Of a DNA stretch of 64,000 nt, positions 1-11,709 are shown piece after piece. The stretch is from Rhizobium sp. EC-SD404 (GTDB lineage: Bacteria > Pseudomonadota > Alphaproteobacteria > Rhizobiales > Rhizobiaceae), in contig NZ_LR701459.1 in assembly GCF_902498825.1 (NCBI RefSeq), positions 372,001-436,000 on the forward strand. The letters run 5' to 3'. Every line of letters begins with the position of its first letter. The stretch's first letter is position 1. A program made the translations under genes and the position numbers. The notes beneath the pieces are model-generated. The model saw only the letters and a program-made list of their open reading frames with translations, did no database searches and had not been told where the DNA came from.

Positions 1-690
1 GCACTGGTCAACAACTGGCTCGGGCGGCCCTTGCTCGGCAGGCTGATCGGAGCAGACCGGCTTTCGGTGCTGCCGCACCCCGTCGAGGTGCCGGAACTGC
101 TTGGCGATGCAGAACGCTCGAAGCTGCGCGCTGCCTTCGGGCTGAAGCCGCATGACATCGTCATCGGCTCCGTCTGCAGCATCAGGCCTGTCAAAAATTT
201 GGAATTCCTGGCACGCGTCGTGCGCGATCTCGGGGCGCCCTACAAGCTTTTGATCATCGGGGGCGGTGACGCCGGCGAGATAGAGGCGCTGGAACAGATC
301 GGCGGCGACAGCATCGACGTGGCAGGCTTTCGCCCAGGCGCGGCCAAGCTGATGCCGATATTCGATATCTATGCGACGCCAACGCGTCCGGCGGGTGAAT
401 CCTTCGGCTTGGCACCTGCGGAAGCCATGGCTGCCGGCGTGCCGGTCCTGACGATGAATTTCGGGGGGACGGCCGAGATCGTCGAACACGGTGTATCCGG
501 GTTCTCGCTCGCGGCCGATCCCGCCGACTGGGCTGCGGCCATCGCTCAGCTGCAGGACCCGGACGTCAGGCACCGCATGGGCGAAGCGGCGCGGGAACGG
601 ATCGAGCAGCGCTTTTCGCCTAGCGTCATCGCGGATGTCTGCGAGGATTTGTACAGGCTGGTGGCGTCCCAAAGTTCCAAGCATGCATGA
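1..690 (+). CDS. Glycosyltransferase, GT4 family (3' part)
   Basis: The reading frame is open from the first base, so the gene starts outside the window; 229 residues are visible. It is the nucleotide-sugar-binding half of a GT-B fold enzyme: a beta-strand/SIRPVKN loop typical of GT4 proteins, then PAGESFGLAPAEAMAAG, which holds the E-x7-E donor-binding motif, then GGTAEIVEHGVSGF. Such enzymes transfer a sugar from an activated donor to a growing polysaccharide or lipid carrier at the cytoplasmic face. The acceptor cannot be told from this half. It ends at a hairpin terminator shared with the convergent osmC-family gene. Confidence 0.85.
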   Translation, partial: ALVNNWLGRPLLGRLIGADRLSVLPHPVEVPELLGDAERSKLRAAFGLKPHDIVIGSVCSIRPVKNLEFLARVVRDLGAPYKLLIIGGGDAGEIEALEQIGGDSIDVAGFRPGAAKLMPIFDIYATPTRPAGESFGLAPAEAMAAGVPVLTMNFGGTAEIVEHGVSGFSLAADPADWAAAIAQLQDPDVRHRMGEAARERIEQRFSPSVIADVCEDLYRLVASQSSKHA

Positions 691-725
691 AGACGCCGTC
701 GGCGACCTAGCCGACGGCTTCTTCA
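688..725. terminator. Bidirectional hairpin terminator
   Basis: GCCGTCGG (695-702) pairs with CCGACGGC (711-718) around an 8-nt loop. After one mismatch (694/719) the flanking TGAAGA and TCTTCA extend the stem. It lies between two convergent genes, the glycosyltransferase ending at 690 and the osmC gene ending at 752, so it can serve both. Confidence 0.7.
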
Positions 726-751
726 TCATTCAGCTCAGCATAACAGGTAGA

Positions 752-1189
752 TCAGGCGAGTTTGGCGTCGAGCGTGACCTTGATGGCACCGTAGGCCTTG
801 GAGACCGGGCAGGTGTCTTTTGCCTGCTTGGCAAGCCTTTGAAAGTCATCTTCGCTGATGCCGGGAACGCTGCCAACCAGAGTCAGCACGCTTTCCGTGA
901 TCTCGAAACCACCACCTTCAGCTTCCTGCACGTTCACGACGGCCTTGGCATCCAGCTTGTCGGCCGGCGTGCCGTTCTCGGCGAGAAAGTGCGAGAGCTG
1001 CATCGCGAAGCAGCCGGCATGGGCAGCTGCCATCAGTTCTTCGGGATTGGTACCAGACTTGCCTTCTTCGTCCTGGAAGCGGCCCTTGAACGAGTAGGGG
1101 GTCTTGGAGAAGACGCCACTCTGGGTATCGAGGGTGCCTTTGCCATCGACGAGCGCACCTTGCCAGATGGCGTTTGCGTGCCTTTTCAT
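752..1189 (-). CDS. OsmC/Ohr-family peroxiredoxin
   Basis: 145 residues, the normal size for OsmC proteins. The two redox cysteines are Cys60 (in HAGCFAMQLSHFL) and Cys127 (in DTCPVSKAYG). These thiol peroxidases reduce organic hydroperoxides in the cytoplasm. The frame extends upstream to 1291, but the ATG at 1189 has AGGTGA seven bases before it and gives the family N-terminus (MKRHANAIWQG), so it is preferred. The divergent neighbour is msrA, another oxidative-damage enzyme, which suggests a shared stress context. The sequence shows no adjacent OhrR-type regulator. Confidence 0.85.
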   Translation of the reverse strand: MKRHANAIWQGALVDGKGTLDTQSGVFSKTPYSFKGRFQDEEGKSGTNPEELMAAAHAGCFAMQLSHFLAENGTPADKLDAKAVVNVQEAEGGGFEITESVLTLVGSVPGISEDDFQRLAKQAKDTCPVSKAYGAIKVTLDAKLA

Positions 1190-1341
1190 TCCAATCACCT
1201 CTTTGTTGGGGAAATCCGTTTCAGAAACGATCGTGTGGCGGTGCGGTTCCGACCCCTTCATCACACGCTCGTGCAAAGCGTTGAATTGCAAAGCGCGATC
1301 GGGGGACTAGTTTGAATGCCATGGTCGAAGGAGGATTTCCC

Positions 1342-1965
1342 ATGCGCTTGCCCATCAATGCCGCCATGTTGCTCGCCGGTGCAGCCACCGCCATCCTGTT
1401 TGCAGGCGGCGCGTCTCAAGCGCAGGAGCAAGCCAAGGCCATCTTTGCCGGCGGCTGCTTCTGGTGCGTGGAATCCGATTTCGACAAGGTCGCAGGCGTA
1501 ACCTCGACCGTCTCGGGCTATATCGGCGGCTCCACTGAAAATCCGACTTACGAGAATCACACGGCGGATGGCCACCGCGAGGCGGTGGAGATCACTTACG
1601 ATCCCTCCGAGACAGACTTCGAGACGTTGTTGGCAACGTTCTGGCGCACGGTCGACCCGACCGACGACGGCGGCCAGTTCTGTGACCGCGGCTTCAGCTA
1701 CACGACGGCAATCTATGCGGTCGACAGCGAGCAGGCAGCATCGGCCGAGCAATCCAAGGCTGAAGCCCAAACGGCACTGGGTGAAAACATTGTGACCGAG
1801 GTGGTCGAGGGCCAGACCTTCTGGCCAGCGGAAGACTATCACCAGGATTATTACGTCAAGAATCCGGTCCGCTATAACTACTACCGACGCGCTTGCGGCC
1901 GCGATGTACGCTTGCTCCAGCTCTGGGGCAATGAGGCCATGCAGGGTGTCATGGCCAAGAACTGA
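1342..1965 (+). CDS. msrA: Peptide-methionine (S)-S-oxide reductase, secreted form
   Basis: 207 residues. Residues 38-44 are GCFWCVE, with catalytic Cys39. The YHQDYY motif and a late cysteine (in RRACGRD) fit MsrA with a resolving cysteine. The enzyme reduces S-methionine sulfoxide in proteins. An in-frame ATG exists at 1312, but the ATG at 1342 has GAAGGAGG at 1327-1334 and opens a clean signal peptide (hydrophobic residues 7-22, cleavage near ASQAQ). This is therefore a periplasmic MsrA, in contrast to the usual cytoplasmic one. Confidence 0.9.
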   Translation: MRLPINAAMLLAGAATAILFAGGASQAQEQAKAIFAGGCFWCVESDFDKVAGVTSTVSGYIGGSTENPTYENHTADGHREAVEITYDPSETDFETLLATFWRTVDPTDDGGQFCDRGFSYTTAIYAVDSEQAASAEQSKAEAQTALGENIVTEVVEGQTFWPAEDYHQDYYVKNPVRYNYYRRACGRDVRLLQLWGNEAMQGVMAKN

Positions 1966-1985
1966 ACACCAACTGTACCATTTTG

Positions 1986-2039
1986 TTGCAAAATGCGCAC
2001 AGGGTCGCTGCTTCTCGTGCCCGCACTTCTTGCAAAATG
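1986..2039. repeat. Spaced direct repeat TTGCAAAATG, 2 copies
   Basis: TTGCAAAATG occurs at 1986-1995 and again at 2030-2039, 44 bp apart, in the 156-bp gap between msrA and the lipoprotein gene. Spacing near four helical turns on one DNA face would suit a regulator, but no family is recognised and two copies of a 10-mer could arise by chance. Confidence 0.3.
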
Positions 2040-2121
2040 GACCTTTGATCCCTCTTATGGGTTGCGAAGGGCAGAGGGTCGGTTAAAGGCCCCGCGCGTA
2101 GGCGTTGCAAGGAGACCATGA

Positions 2122-2658
2122 ATGCGCATTTCCATCGCCGTCACGATCGCAATGGCTGGTCTGGCGATCGCCGGCTGTCAGCGGACATCACCCGGACCGA
2201 TGCCACAGCAGCAGGTCGCGACGTTGCCGCCGCCGCTAAACCCGGCGCCGCTCGGAGGCGTACAGTCGAACCAGTTGCCGCCGCCGTCGGCAAGTGATTT
2301 CCCGACGGCACCGGCTTCCACGGCAACCGATCCTGCCGCTGCCAATCAGGCTTTCGAGACTGCAGCCGCTTCGGCGCCCGCGGTGTCGCGCGAAGCTCTG
2401 CTCGGCACGTGGCAGACTGCCGTCAATGGCGGCAATTGCCAGCTGGCGCTTTCCCTCACCCAGTGGACCGGCGGCTACCGGGCAGCGTCGCTGCGTTGCC
2501 CGGGTGAAGCGGCAAACATCGCTTCCTGGGATGTTTCCGGCAACCAGGTCGTGCTCAACGACCGGGACGGCAACAACGTCGCACGGCTCTACCAGGCCGG
2601 CGGCCAGAACTATCAGGGGACGCTCACCTCGGGCGGCTCGATCACGCTCTCGCGCTGA
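2122..2658 (+). CDS. Omp19-like lipoprotein with Inh/AprI protease-inhibitor domain
   Basis: 178 residues. Signal peptide with lipobox LAIAGC (lipidated Cys19), a Pro/Ala-rich linker to about residue 90, then an Inh-type beta-barrel at 92-178 with a probable disulfide Cys106-Cys126. Length, layout and the stretch GYRAASLRCPGEAANIASW match Brucella Omp19 closely (known family, PF02974), an outer-membrane lipoprotein that inhibits proteases and protects the cell and its antigens. In brucellae it also sits just before the zapE-mdh-suc block, as here. A ribosome site (AAGGAG) precedes the ATG. Confidence 0.82.
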   Translation: MRISIAVTIAMAGLAIAGCQRTSPGPMPQQQVATLPPPLNPAPLGGVQSNQLPPPSASDFPTAPASTATDPAAANQAFETAAASAPAVSREALLGTWQTAVNGGNCQLALSLTQWTGGYRAASLRCPGEAANIASWDVSGNQVVLNDRDGNNVARLYQAGGQNYQGTLTSGGSITLSR

Positions 2659-2716
2659 TTGGTGCGCCGGCCCCCGCTCCAGGGTGGCCGGCGGATTGCC
2701 CTCTCGGTTTGGCTGA

Positions 2717-3877
2717 ATGGATACCAGAACATATGTGAGCGTCACCGAGCGTTATGAAGCGCTCTGCGATGCCGGTCGGATCGAACGCGACGCGCGGCAG
2801 GAGAAGCTGGCGCGGGCGCTGGACCGTGTCCTGACCGAAGTGCGGGAAAAACGGGTTTCGACGAAATCCAGTGCGCTCGGCTGGTTGTTCGCCAAGCGCC
2901 GGCCCGTGCAGGACTACCCCAGAGGCCTCTACGTCTTCGGCGGCGTCGGTCGCGGCAAGACCATGATGATGGATCTCTTCCTGTCAACGCTGCCGGTCCG
3001 GCGCAAGCGGCGGGTCCATTTTCACGATTTCATGTCTGACGTGCATGGCCGGATCCAGGCGCACCGAACTGCCCTGAAGCGCGGTGAGGTCAAGGAAGAC
3101 GATCCGATCCCGCCCGTGGCCCGTGCCATCCACGAGGAGGCCTGGGTTCTCTGCTTCGACGAATTTTCGGTCACCGACATCGCGGATGCGATGATCCTGG
3201 CGCGGCTGTTCGAGCAATTGTTCAAGCTCGGCACCGTGCTGGTGACGACGTCGAACGTCCACCCGGACAATCTTTACCGCGAAGGTCTCAATCGCGACCT
3301 CTTCCTGCCTTTCGTCGACCTTTTGAAGACACGGGTCGAGCTGTTCGATCTGGATGGCGACACGGACTATCGGCTGCTCAAGCTGACGCGCCGGCCGGTC
3401 TACATGACGCCGCTCGATGCGAATGCCGACGAGATGTTCGATCAGGCATGGACGGAGCAGGTGGAGGGGCTGACCGTCAAGCCAGAGAAGATCAAGCATC
3501 GTGGTCGGGAAATTCTGGTGCCGGCCGCAGCCAACGGTGCTGCCCGGTTCAGCTTCGACGACCTGTGCCGAAATCCGCTCGGGGCGTCGGATTATCGCGC
3601 CATCGCCGACCGATACGAAACGATCTTCGTCAGCCACGTGCCGGTACTCAAGCGTGCGGAGCGCAATGAAGCCAAGCGGTTCATCATGCTGATCGACACG
3701 CTCTACGACATGAAGGCGCGGCTGGTGGTGTCGGCTGCGGCCGAGCCGGATGCACTCTATGCCGCAAAGGATGGCACGGAAGGCTTCGAGTTCGCGCGCA
3801 CGGCGTCACGCCTGATCGAGATGCAAAGCGTGGATTATCTCAAGGAAAGTCGGGAAAGGCATCGCCCAGCCGCTTAA
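2717..3877 (+). CDS. zapE: Cell division protein ZapE / AFG1-family ATPase
   Basis: 386 residues. Walker A GGVGRGKT at 75-82 and Walker B LCFDEF at 145-150, followed by SVTDIADAM and VTTSN (sensor 1), all hallmarks of the AFG1/ZapE AAA+ subgroup. In bacteria ZapE associates with the Z-ring during constriction; in mitochondria the homologue acts in respiratory-complex quality control. It sits 59 bp after the Omp19-like gene and about 160 bp before mdh, the usual rhizobial neighbourhood. Confidence 0.88.
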   Translation: MDTRTYVSVTERYEALCDAGRIERDARQEKLARALDRVLTEVREKRVSTKSSALGWLFAKRRPVQDYPRGLYVFGGVGRGKTMMMDLFLSTLPVRRKRRVHFHDFMSDVHGRIQAHRTALKRGEVKEDDPIPPVARAIHEEAWVLCFDEFSVTDIADAMILARLFEQLFKLGTVLVTTSNVHPDNLYREGLNRDLFLPFVDLLKTRVELFDLDGDTDYRLLKLTRRPVYMTPLDANADEMFDQAWTEQVEGLTVKPEKIKHRGREILVPAAANGAARFSFDDLCRNPLGASDYRAIADRYETIFVSHVPVLKRAERNEAKRFIMLIDTLYDMKARLVVSAAAEPDALYAAKDGTEGFEFARTASRLIEMQSVDYLKESRERHRPAA

Positions 3878-3882
3878 AATAC

Positions 3883-3896
3883 TTACGTTTACGTAA
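3883..3896. promoter_or_regulatory. Inverted repeat TTACGT-TT-ACGTAA upstream of mdh
   Basis: A perfect 6-bp inverted repeat with a 2-bp spacer, just after zapE and 142 bp before the mdh start. The shape recalls sites of MerR-family regulators of branched-chain/acyl-CoA catabolism (LiuR type), but that link is only a resemblance. It is well placed to control the mdh-suc operon. Confidence 0.4.
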
Positions 3897-3925
3897 ATCG
3901 CTGAGTATATAACCGTTTGAAATCG

Positions 3926-5000
<1,075 letters not shown>

Positions 5001-5047
5001 TCCGGCTTTCGTCCGATCTGGCAACCTGAAACCACAGGAACCAACCC

Positions 5048-6241
<1,194 letters not shown>

Positions 6242-6262
6242 CGGATTGAAGGATCAGGATTG

Positions 6263-7174
6263 ATGTCCATTCTCGTCAACAAAGACACGAAGGTCCTCGT
6301 TCAGGGCCTGACCGGCAAGACCGGCACGTTCCACACCGAACAGGCGCTCGCCTACCACGACACCAAGATGGTCGGCGGTATCCACCCCAAGAAGGGTGGT
6401 GAAACCTGGACCGGCGCCGTGAACGGCGCTTCGCGCGACCTGCCGATCTTCGCCTCGGTCGCTGAAGGCAAGGAGCGCACCGGCGCCAACGCATCGGTCA
6501 TCTACGTTCCGCCGGCAGGCGCCGCGGACGCGATCATCGAGGCGATCGACGCCGAAATCCCGCTGATCATCTGCATCACGGAAGGCATTCCGGTTTCCGA
6601 CATGGTGAAGGTGAAGGCGCGGCTCGACCGTTCGTCGTCCCGCCTCATCGGCCCGAATTGCCCCGGCGTTCTCACGCCGGAAGAATGCAAGATCGGCATC
6701 ATGCCGGGCTCCATCTTCAAGAAGGGTTCCGTCGGCATCCTGTCACGCTCGGGCACGCTGACCTATGAAGCCGTGTTCCAGACGTCGAACGAAGGCCTCG
6801 GCCAGACGACCGCCGTCGGCATCGGCGGCGACCCGGTCAAGGGCACCGAATTCATTGACATGCTTGAGATGTTCCTCGCCGACGACGCGACGGAATCCAT
6901 CATCATGATCGGCGAAATCGGCGGTTCGGCCGAAGAAGAAGCCGCCCAGTTCCTGAAGGACGAAGCAGCCAAGGGCCGCAAGAAGCCGATGGTCGGCTTC
7001 ATCGCCGGCCGTACGGCGCCTCCCGGACGCACGATGGGCCATGCCGGCGCCGTGATTTCAGGCGGCAAGGGCGGAGCTGAAGACAAGATCGCTGCCATGG
7101 AATCGGCCGGCATCCGCGTTTCGCCGTCGCCGGCGCAGCTTGGCAAGACGCTGGTCGAAGTCCTCAAGGGCTGA
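6263..7174 (+). CDS. sucD: Succinyl-CoA synthetase, alpha subunit
   Basis: 303 residues. CoA-binding N-terminal fold ([12 protein letters not shown]) and the phospho-acceptor His260 in [11 protein letters not shown], which is transiently phosphorylated during catalysis. It pairs with SucC. A TTG lies one codon upstream, but the ATG at 6263 with GAAGGA about 10 bases before it is the conventional start. A 147-bp leader then precedes sucA. Confidence 0.96.
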   Translation: MSILVNKDTKVLVQGLTGKTGTFHTEQALAYHDTKMVGGIHPKKGGETWTGAVNGASRDLPIFASVAEGKERTGANASVIYVPPAGAADAIIEAIDAEIPLIICITEGIPVSDMVKVKARLDRSSSRLIGPNCPGVLTPEECKIGIMPGSIFKKGSVGILSRSGTLTYEAVFQTSNEGLGQTTAVGIGGDPVKGTEFIDMLEMFLADDATESIIMIGEIGGSAEEEAAQFLKDEAAKGRKKPMVGFIAGRTAPPGRTMGHAGAVISGGKGGAEDKIAAMESAGIRVSPSPAQLGKTLVEVLKG

Positions 7175-7292
7175 CTTTTGCCGAAGGGCGTCCGGGTTCA
7201 TTGGAAATCCGGGCACCCGCCCCGCGACGGGCACATTCGTCGCACAGAACGGGGCCGCGTGCCGAGCGCGCGGCAACACCCGAATCAATGAA

Positions 7293-7313
7293 GGAGGCGG
7301 AGCGATCCTCCGC
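7293..7313 (+). promoter_or_regulatory. Shine-Dalgarno-like AAGGAGG inside a hairpin before sucA
   Basis: AAGGAGG (7291-7297) lies 24 bases before the sucA ATG, too far to be its ribosome site. It can pair with the following bases: GGAGG with CCTCC (7307-7311), or GCGGAG (7297-7302) with CTCCGC (7308-7313). The ribosome site actually next to the ATG is only CAGG. The structure may affect sucA translation relative to sucCD. Confidence 0.35.
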
Positions 7314-7321
7314 AGGCACCG

Positions 7322-10300
7322 ATGGCCAGGCAAGACGCCAACGAATTCTTTCAGTCCACGTCGTTCCTCTATGGCGCGAATGCCGCCTATATCGAGGAGC
7401 TCTATGCCCGCTACCAGGATGATCCGGCCAGCGTGGATGGCGAGTGGCAGGCCTTTTTCGGTGCGCTGAAAGACGAGCCGGATACGGCGCGTAAGGCAGC
7501 GGACGGCGCTTCCTGGAAGCAGAAGAACTGGCCGATCCACGCCAATGGCGAACTGGTTTCCGCCATGGACGGCGACTGGGGCCGCGTCGAGACGCATTTC
7601 GAGAAGAAGATCGCGACCAAGGCTTCCGCCGCCGCGGCTGTACCTGCCGCTGCCGGCCAGCAGGCGCAAATGACCAGCGAGGAAGTGCTGCGCGCGACGC
7701 GTGATTCGGTTCGCGCCATCATGATGATCCGCGCTTATCGCATGCGCGGCCACCTCCATGCCAAGCTCGATCCGCTGGGCATCGCGGAAGAGAACGAGGA
7801 TTACAACGAGCTGTCGCCGGAGGCCTATGGCTTCACCGACGCCGACATGGATCGCAAGATCTTCCTCGATAACGTCCTTGGCCTCGAATACGCGACCGTG
7901 CGCGAGATGCTCGACATCCTGAAGCGCACCTACTGCTCCACGATCGGCGTGGAATTCATGCACATCTCCAATCCGGAAGAAAAGTCCTGGATCCAGGCCC
8001 GCATCGAGGGGCCGGACAAGGGTGTCGACTTCACGCCCAACGGCAAGCGCGCCATTCTGCAGAAGCTGATCGAGGCGGAAGGCTTCGAGCAGTTCATCGA
8101 CGTGAAGTACAAGGGCACGAAGCGTTTCGGCCTCGATGGCGGCGAAGCGCTGATCCCGGCGCTCGAGCAGATCATCAAGCGCGGCGGTCAGCTCGGCCTC
8201 AAGGAAATCGTTCTCGGCATGCCGCACCGCGGGCGCCTCAATGTGCTCAGCCAGGTGATGGCGAAGCCGCACCGTGCGATCTTCCACGAGTTCAAGGGCG
8301 GGTCGTTCACGCCGGAGGATGTCGAGGGTTCGGGCGACGTCAAATACCACCTCGGTGCATCTTCGGACCGGGAGTTCGATGGCAACAAGGTCCACCTGTC
8401 GCTGACAGCCAACCCGTCGCACCTGGAAATCGTCAACCCGGTCGTCATGGGCAAGGCGCGCGCCAAGCAGGATATTCTTTCCGGCTCGCCGCGCGACGAG
8501 ATCGTGCCGCTGGAGACGCGGGCTCAGGTTCTGCCGCTGCTGCTGCACGGCGATGCGGCCTTCGCGGGCCAGGGCGTCGTTGCCGAATGCTTCGGCCTGT
8601 CGGGTCTTCGCGGACACCGCGTTGCCGGTACGCTGCATTTCATCGTCAACAACCAGATCGGCTTCACGACCAATCCGCGCTTTTCGCGCTCGTCGCCCTA
8701 TCCTTCCGACGTGGCGAAGATGATCGAGGCGCCGATCCTGCACGTGAACGGCGACGATCCGGAAGCCGTCGTCTACGCCGCGAAGATCGCGGCTGAATTC
8801 CGCATGACGTTCCACAAGCCGGTCGTCATCGACATGTTCTGCTACCGCCGCTTCGGCCACAACGAAGGCGACGAGCCGGCGTTCACGCAGCCGAAGATGT
8901 ACAAGAAGATCCGCAGCCACGAGACCGTGGTGCAGATTTATTCCAAGAAGCTGATCGAGGAAGGCCACATCGATCTCGGCACGTTCGAGAAGATGAAGGC
9001 CGACTGGCGCGCGCATCTGGAACAGGAATTCGAGAGCGGCCAGTCCTACAAGCCGAACAAGGCCGACTGGCTGGACGGCGTGTGGTCGGGCATGCGCGTT
9101 GCCGACAATCAGGACGAGCAGCGTCGCGGCAAGACCGCCGTTCCGATGAAAACGCTGAAGGATATCGGCCGGAAGCTGTGCGAAGTGCCGGAAGGCTTCG
9201 AGACGCATCGCACGATCCAGCGCTTCCTCGCCAACCGCGCCCAGATGATCGAGAGCGGCGAAGGTATCGACTGGGCCACCGGCGAAGCGCTTGCCTTCGG
9301 CTCGCTTCTTCTAGACGGCCACCCGGTCCGGCTCTCCGGCCAGGATGTGGAGCGCGGCACCTTCTCGCAACGTCATTCGGTTCTCTACGACCAGCAGAGC
9401 GAAGACCGCCATATCTCGCTGAACAATCTCGCCAAGGGCCAGCAGCTCTACGAAGTCATCAACTCGATGCTTTCGGAAGAAGCGGTGCTCGGGTTCGAAT
9501 ATGGCTACTCGCTGTCGGAGCCCAATGCGCTGACGCTTTGGGAAGCGCAATTCGGCGATTTCGCCAACGGCGCGCAGGTCATCTTCGACCAGTTCATCTC
9601 GTCGGGCGAGCGTAAGTGGTTGCGCATGTCGGGCCTCGTCTGCCTTCTGCCGCACGGCTACGAAGGCCAGGGTCCCGAGCACTCCTCGGCCCGTCTGGAG
9701 CGCTGGCTGCAGATGTGCGCGGAAGACAACATGCAGGTCGCGAATTGCTCGACGCCGGCTAACTATTTCCACATCCTGCGCCGGCAGATGAAGCGCGACT
9801 TCCGCAAGCCGCTGATCATGATGACGCCGAAGTCGCTGCTGCGCCACAAGCGTGCGGTGTCGACGCTGTCGGAACTGTCGGGCGACACGTCCTTCCACCG
9901 CTTGTTGTGGGATGATGCGGAAGTTCTGAAGAACGAAAAGATCAAGCTCCAGAAGGACAGCAAGATCCGTCGCGTCGTCATGTGCTCCGGCAAGGTCTAT
10001 TACGATCTTTACGAAGAGCGCGAGTCCCGCGGCATCGACGACATCTACCTTCTGCGCCTGGAGCAGCTCTATCCGTTCCCGGCCAAGGCGCTCATCAACG
10101 AGCTGTCGCGCTTCCGCGGTGCCGAAATGGTGTGGTGCCAGGAAGAGCCCAAGAACATGGGCGCCTGGGCCTTCATCGATCCCTATCTCGAGTGGGTGCT
10201 CGCGCATATCGACGCGAAGTACCAGCGCGTGCGCTACACCGGCCGTCCGGCTGCCGCTTCGCCGGCAACGGGCCTTATGTCCAAGCATAAGGCGCAGCTC

Positions 10301-10333
10301 GGCGCCTTCCTCGAAGATGCGCTCGGCGACTAG
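7322..10333 (+). CDS. sucA: 2-oxoglutarate dehydrogenase E1 component
   Basis: 1003 residues, the usual size for rhizobial E1o. The N-terminus ([22 protein letters not shown]) is the E2-binding helix region. [11 protein letters not shown] and [12 protein letters not shown] mark the thiamine diphosphate site, and [20 protein letters not shown] lies in the transketolase-like pyrimidine domain. It decarboxylates 2-oxoglutarate and passes the succinyl group to the SucB lipoyl arm. The next gene is sucB, 56 bp on. A 716-codon open frame on the opposite strand here is only a codon-bias shadow. Confidence 0.96.
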   Translation: MARQDANEFFQSTSFLYGANAAYIEELYARYQDDPASVDGEWQAFFGALKDEPDTARKAADGASWKQKNWPIHANGELVSAMDGDWGRVETHFEKKIATKASAAAAVPAAAGQQAQMTSEEVLRATRDSVRAIMMIRAYRMRGHLHAKLDPLGIAEENEDYNELSPEAYGFTDADMDRKIFLDNVLGLEYATVREMLDILKRTYCSTIGVEFMHISNPEEKSWIQARIEGPDKGVDFTPNGKRAILQKLIEAEGFEQFIDVKYKGTKRFGLDGGEALIPALEQIIKRGGQLGLKEIVLGMPHRGRLNVLSQVMAKPHRAIFHEFKGGSFTPEDVEGSGDVKYHLGASSDREFDGNKVHLSLTANPSHLEIVNPVVMGKARAKQDILSGSPRDEIVPLETRAQVLPLLLHGDAAFAGQGVVAECFGLSGLRGHRVAGTLHFIVNNQIGFTTNPRFSRSSPYPSDVAKMIEAPILHVNGDDPEAVVYAAKIAAEFRMTFHKPVVIDMFCYRRFGHNEGDEPAFTQPKMYKKIRSHETVVQIYSKKLIEEGHIDLGTFEKMKADWRAHLEQEFESGQSYKPNKADWLDGVWSGMRVADNQDEQRRGKTAVPMKTLKDIGRKLCEVPEGFETHRTIQRFLANRAQMIESGEGIDWATGEALAFGSLLLDGHPVRLSGQDVERGTFSQRHSVLYDQQSEDRHISLNNLAKGQQLYEVINSMLSEEAVLGFEYGYSLSEPNALTLWEAQFGDFANGAQVIFDQFISSGERKWLRMSGLVCLLPHGYEGQGPEHSSARLERWLQMCAEDNMQVANCSTPANYFHILRRQMKRDFRKPLIMMTPKSLLRHKRAVSTLSELSGDTSFHRLLWDDAEVLKNEKIKLQKDSKIRRVVMCSGKVYYDLYEERESRGIDDIYLLRLEQLYPFPAKALINELSRFRGAEMVWCQEEPKNMGAWAFIDPYLEWVLAHIDAKYQRVRYTGRPAAASPATGLMSKHKAQLGAFLEDALGD

Positions 10334-10389
10334 CCGGGCGTGATCCGTCTTTCATCTCGACCCCCTACCGAACGGAAAAGCTGACAGCC

Positions 10390-11631
10390 ATGGCCACCGA
10401 AATCCGCGTCCCGACATTGGGCGAATCCGTATCCGAAGCCACGATCGGCACCTGGTTCAAGAAGGTGGGTGATACGATCAACGCCGACGAGCCGCTGGTT
10501 GAGCTTGAGACCGACAAGGTGACGGTCGAAGTGCCGGCACCGGCTTCCGGCACGCTGACGGAAATCCTTGCCCAGACGGGCGACACCGTGGAGGTCAACG
10601 CGCTTCTCGGCCAGATCGGTGCCGGATCGGGCGCGGCGCCTGCCAAGACGGAAGAGCCCAAGGCGGAAGCGCCGAAGCCAGCCGAAGCGAAGCCGGCTGA
10701 AGCCAAGCCTGCTGCCGAGCCTGCCGCGAAGTCCGGCGACATGCCGCCCGCACCTTCTGCGGCCAAGATGATGGCTGAAAAGAACGTTTCGGCCGATCAG
10801 GTTTCGGGCAGCGGCAAGCGCGGCCAGGTCCTTAAGGGCGACGTGATCGACGCCATCAACAAGGGTGGCTCAGCCGCACCGGCTGCAGAAGCACCGAAGG
10901 CACCGCGTCCTGCTTCCAGCGAAGCCGACGAGTCGCGCGAAGAGCGCGTGAAGATGACGCGCTTGCGCCAGACGATCGCCAAGCGCCTCAAGGATGCGCA
11001 GAACACCGCTGCCATGCTGACCACCTATAACGAGGTGGACATGACGGCGGTCATGGACCTGCGCAAGAAGTACAAGGATCTCTTCGAGAAGAAGCACGGC
11101 GTGAAGCTCGGCTTCATGGGCTTCTTCACCAAGGCCGTGACGCACGCCCTGAAGGAGATCCCTTCGGTCAACGCCGAGATCGATGGCAACGACATCGTCT
11201 TCAAGAATTTCTGCCACATCGGCGTCGCCGTCGGCACCGAGAAGGGCCTCGTCGTGCCGGTCGTGCGCGATGCGGACCAGATGTCGATCGCCGAAATCGA
11301 GCAGGAAATCGGCCGTCTCGGCGTTGCGGCTCGCGACGGCAAGCTCGGCATGGCCGACATGCAGGGCGGCACCTTCACCATTTCGAATGGCGGCGTCTAC
11401 GGTTCGCTGATGTCCTCGCCGATCCTAAACGCGCCGCAGTCGGGCATCCTCGGCATGCACAAGATCCAGGAGCGTCCGGTCGCGATCGGCGGTCAGGTCG
11501 TCATCCGTCCGATGATGTATCTGGCGCTTTCCTACGATCACCGCATCGTCGACGGCAAGGAAGCCGTCACCTTCCTGGTGCGCGTCAAGGAAAGCCTCGA
11601 AGATCCGGAGCGTCTCGTTCTCGACCTCTAG
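10390..11631 (+). CDS. sucB: Dihydrolipoyl succinyltransferase, E2 of 2-oxoglutarate dehydrogenase
   Basis: 413 residues. One N-terminal lipoyl domain with Lys43 ([14 protein letters not shown]), an Ala/Pro/Lys-rich linker with repeated [10 protein letters not shown], a peripheral-subunit-binding domain near 120-155 and a C-terminal catalytic domain with His384 and Asp388 ([10 protein letters not shown]). It transfers succinyl from lipoate to CoA and forms the core of the complex. The single lipoyl domain and succinyltransferase signature separate it from the BkdB E2 at 27.5 kb. Confidence 0.95.
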   Translation: MATEIRVPTLGESVSEATIGTWFKKVGDTINADEPLVELETDKVTVEVPAPASGTLTEILAQTGDTVEVNALLGQIGAGSGAAPAKTEEPKAEAPKPAEAKPAEAKPAAEPAAKSGDMPPAPSAAKMMAEKNVSADQVSGSGKRGQVLKGDVIDAINKGGSAAPAAEAPKAPRPASSEADESREERVKMTRLRQTIAKRLKDAQNTAAMLTTYNEVDMTAVMDLRKKYKDLFEKKHGVKLGFMGFFTKAVTHALKEIPSVNAEIDGNDIVFKNFCHIGVAVGTEKGLVVPVVRDADQMSIAEIEQEIGRLGVAARDGKLGMADMQGGTFTISNGGVYGSLMSSPILNAPQSGILGMHKIQERPVAIGGQVVIRPMMYLALSYDHRIVDGKEAVTFLVRVKESLEDPERLVLDL

Positions 11632-11647
11632 GATCGAGCGGGACGGC

Positions 11648-11678
11648 GCCGCCGCGCATGCAGATGTGACGCGGCGGC
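11648..11678 (+). other. Stable hairpin between sucB and the SDR gene
   Basis: GCCGCCGCG (11648-11656) pairs perfectly with CGCGGCGGC (11670-11678) around a 13-nt loop. No U-run follows, so it is more likely an mRNA stability or partial-termination element than a full terminator. Confidence 0.4.
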
Positions 11679-11709
11679 CGCGTTCCGGACGGACAGGAAG
11701 GGCAGCGCA

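Noticed and set aside
7058..9208. 716-codon open frame opposite sucA
   Set aside because: It mirrors sucA codon by codon, has no ribosome site or family motif, and is the usual third-position GC shadow. sucA itself is certain.
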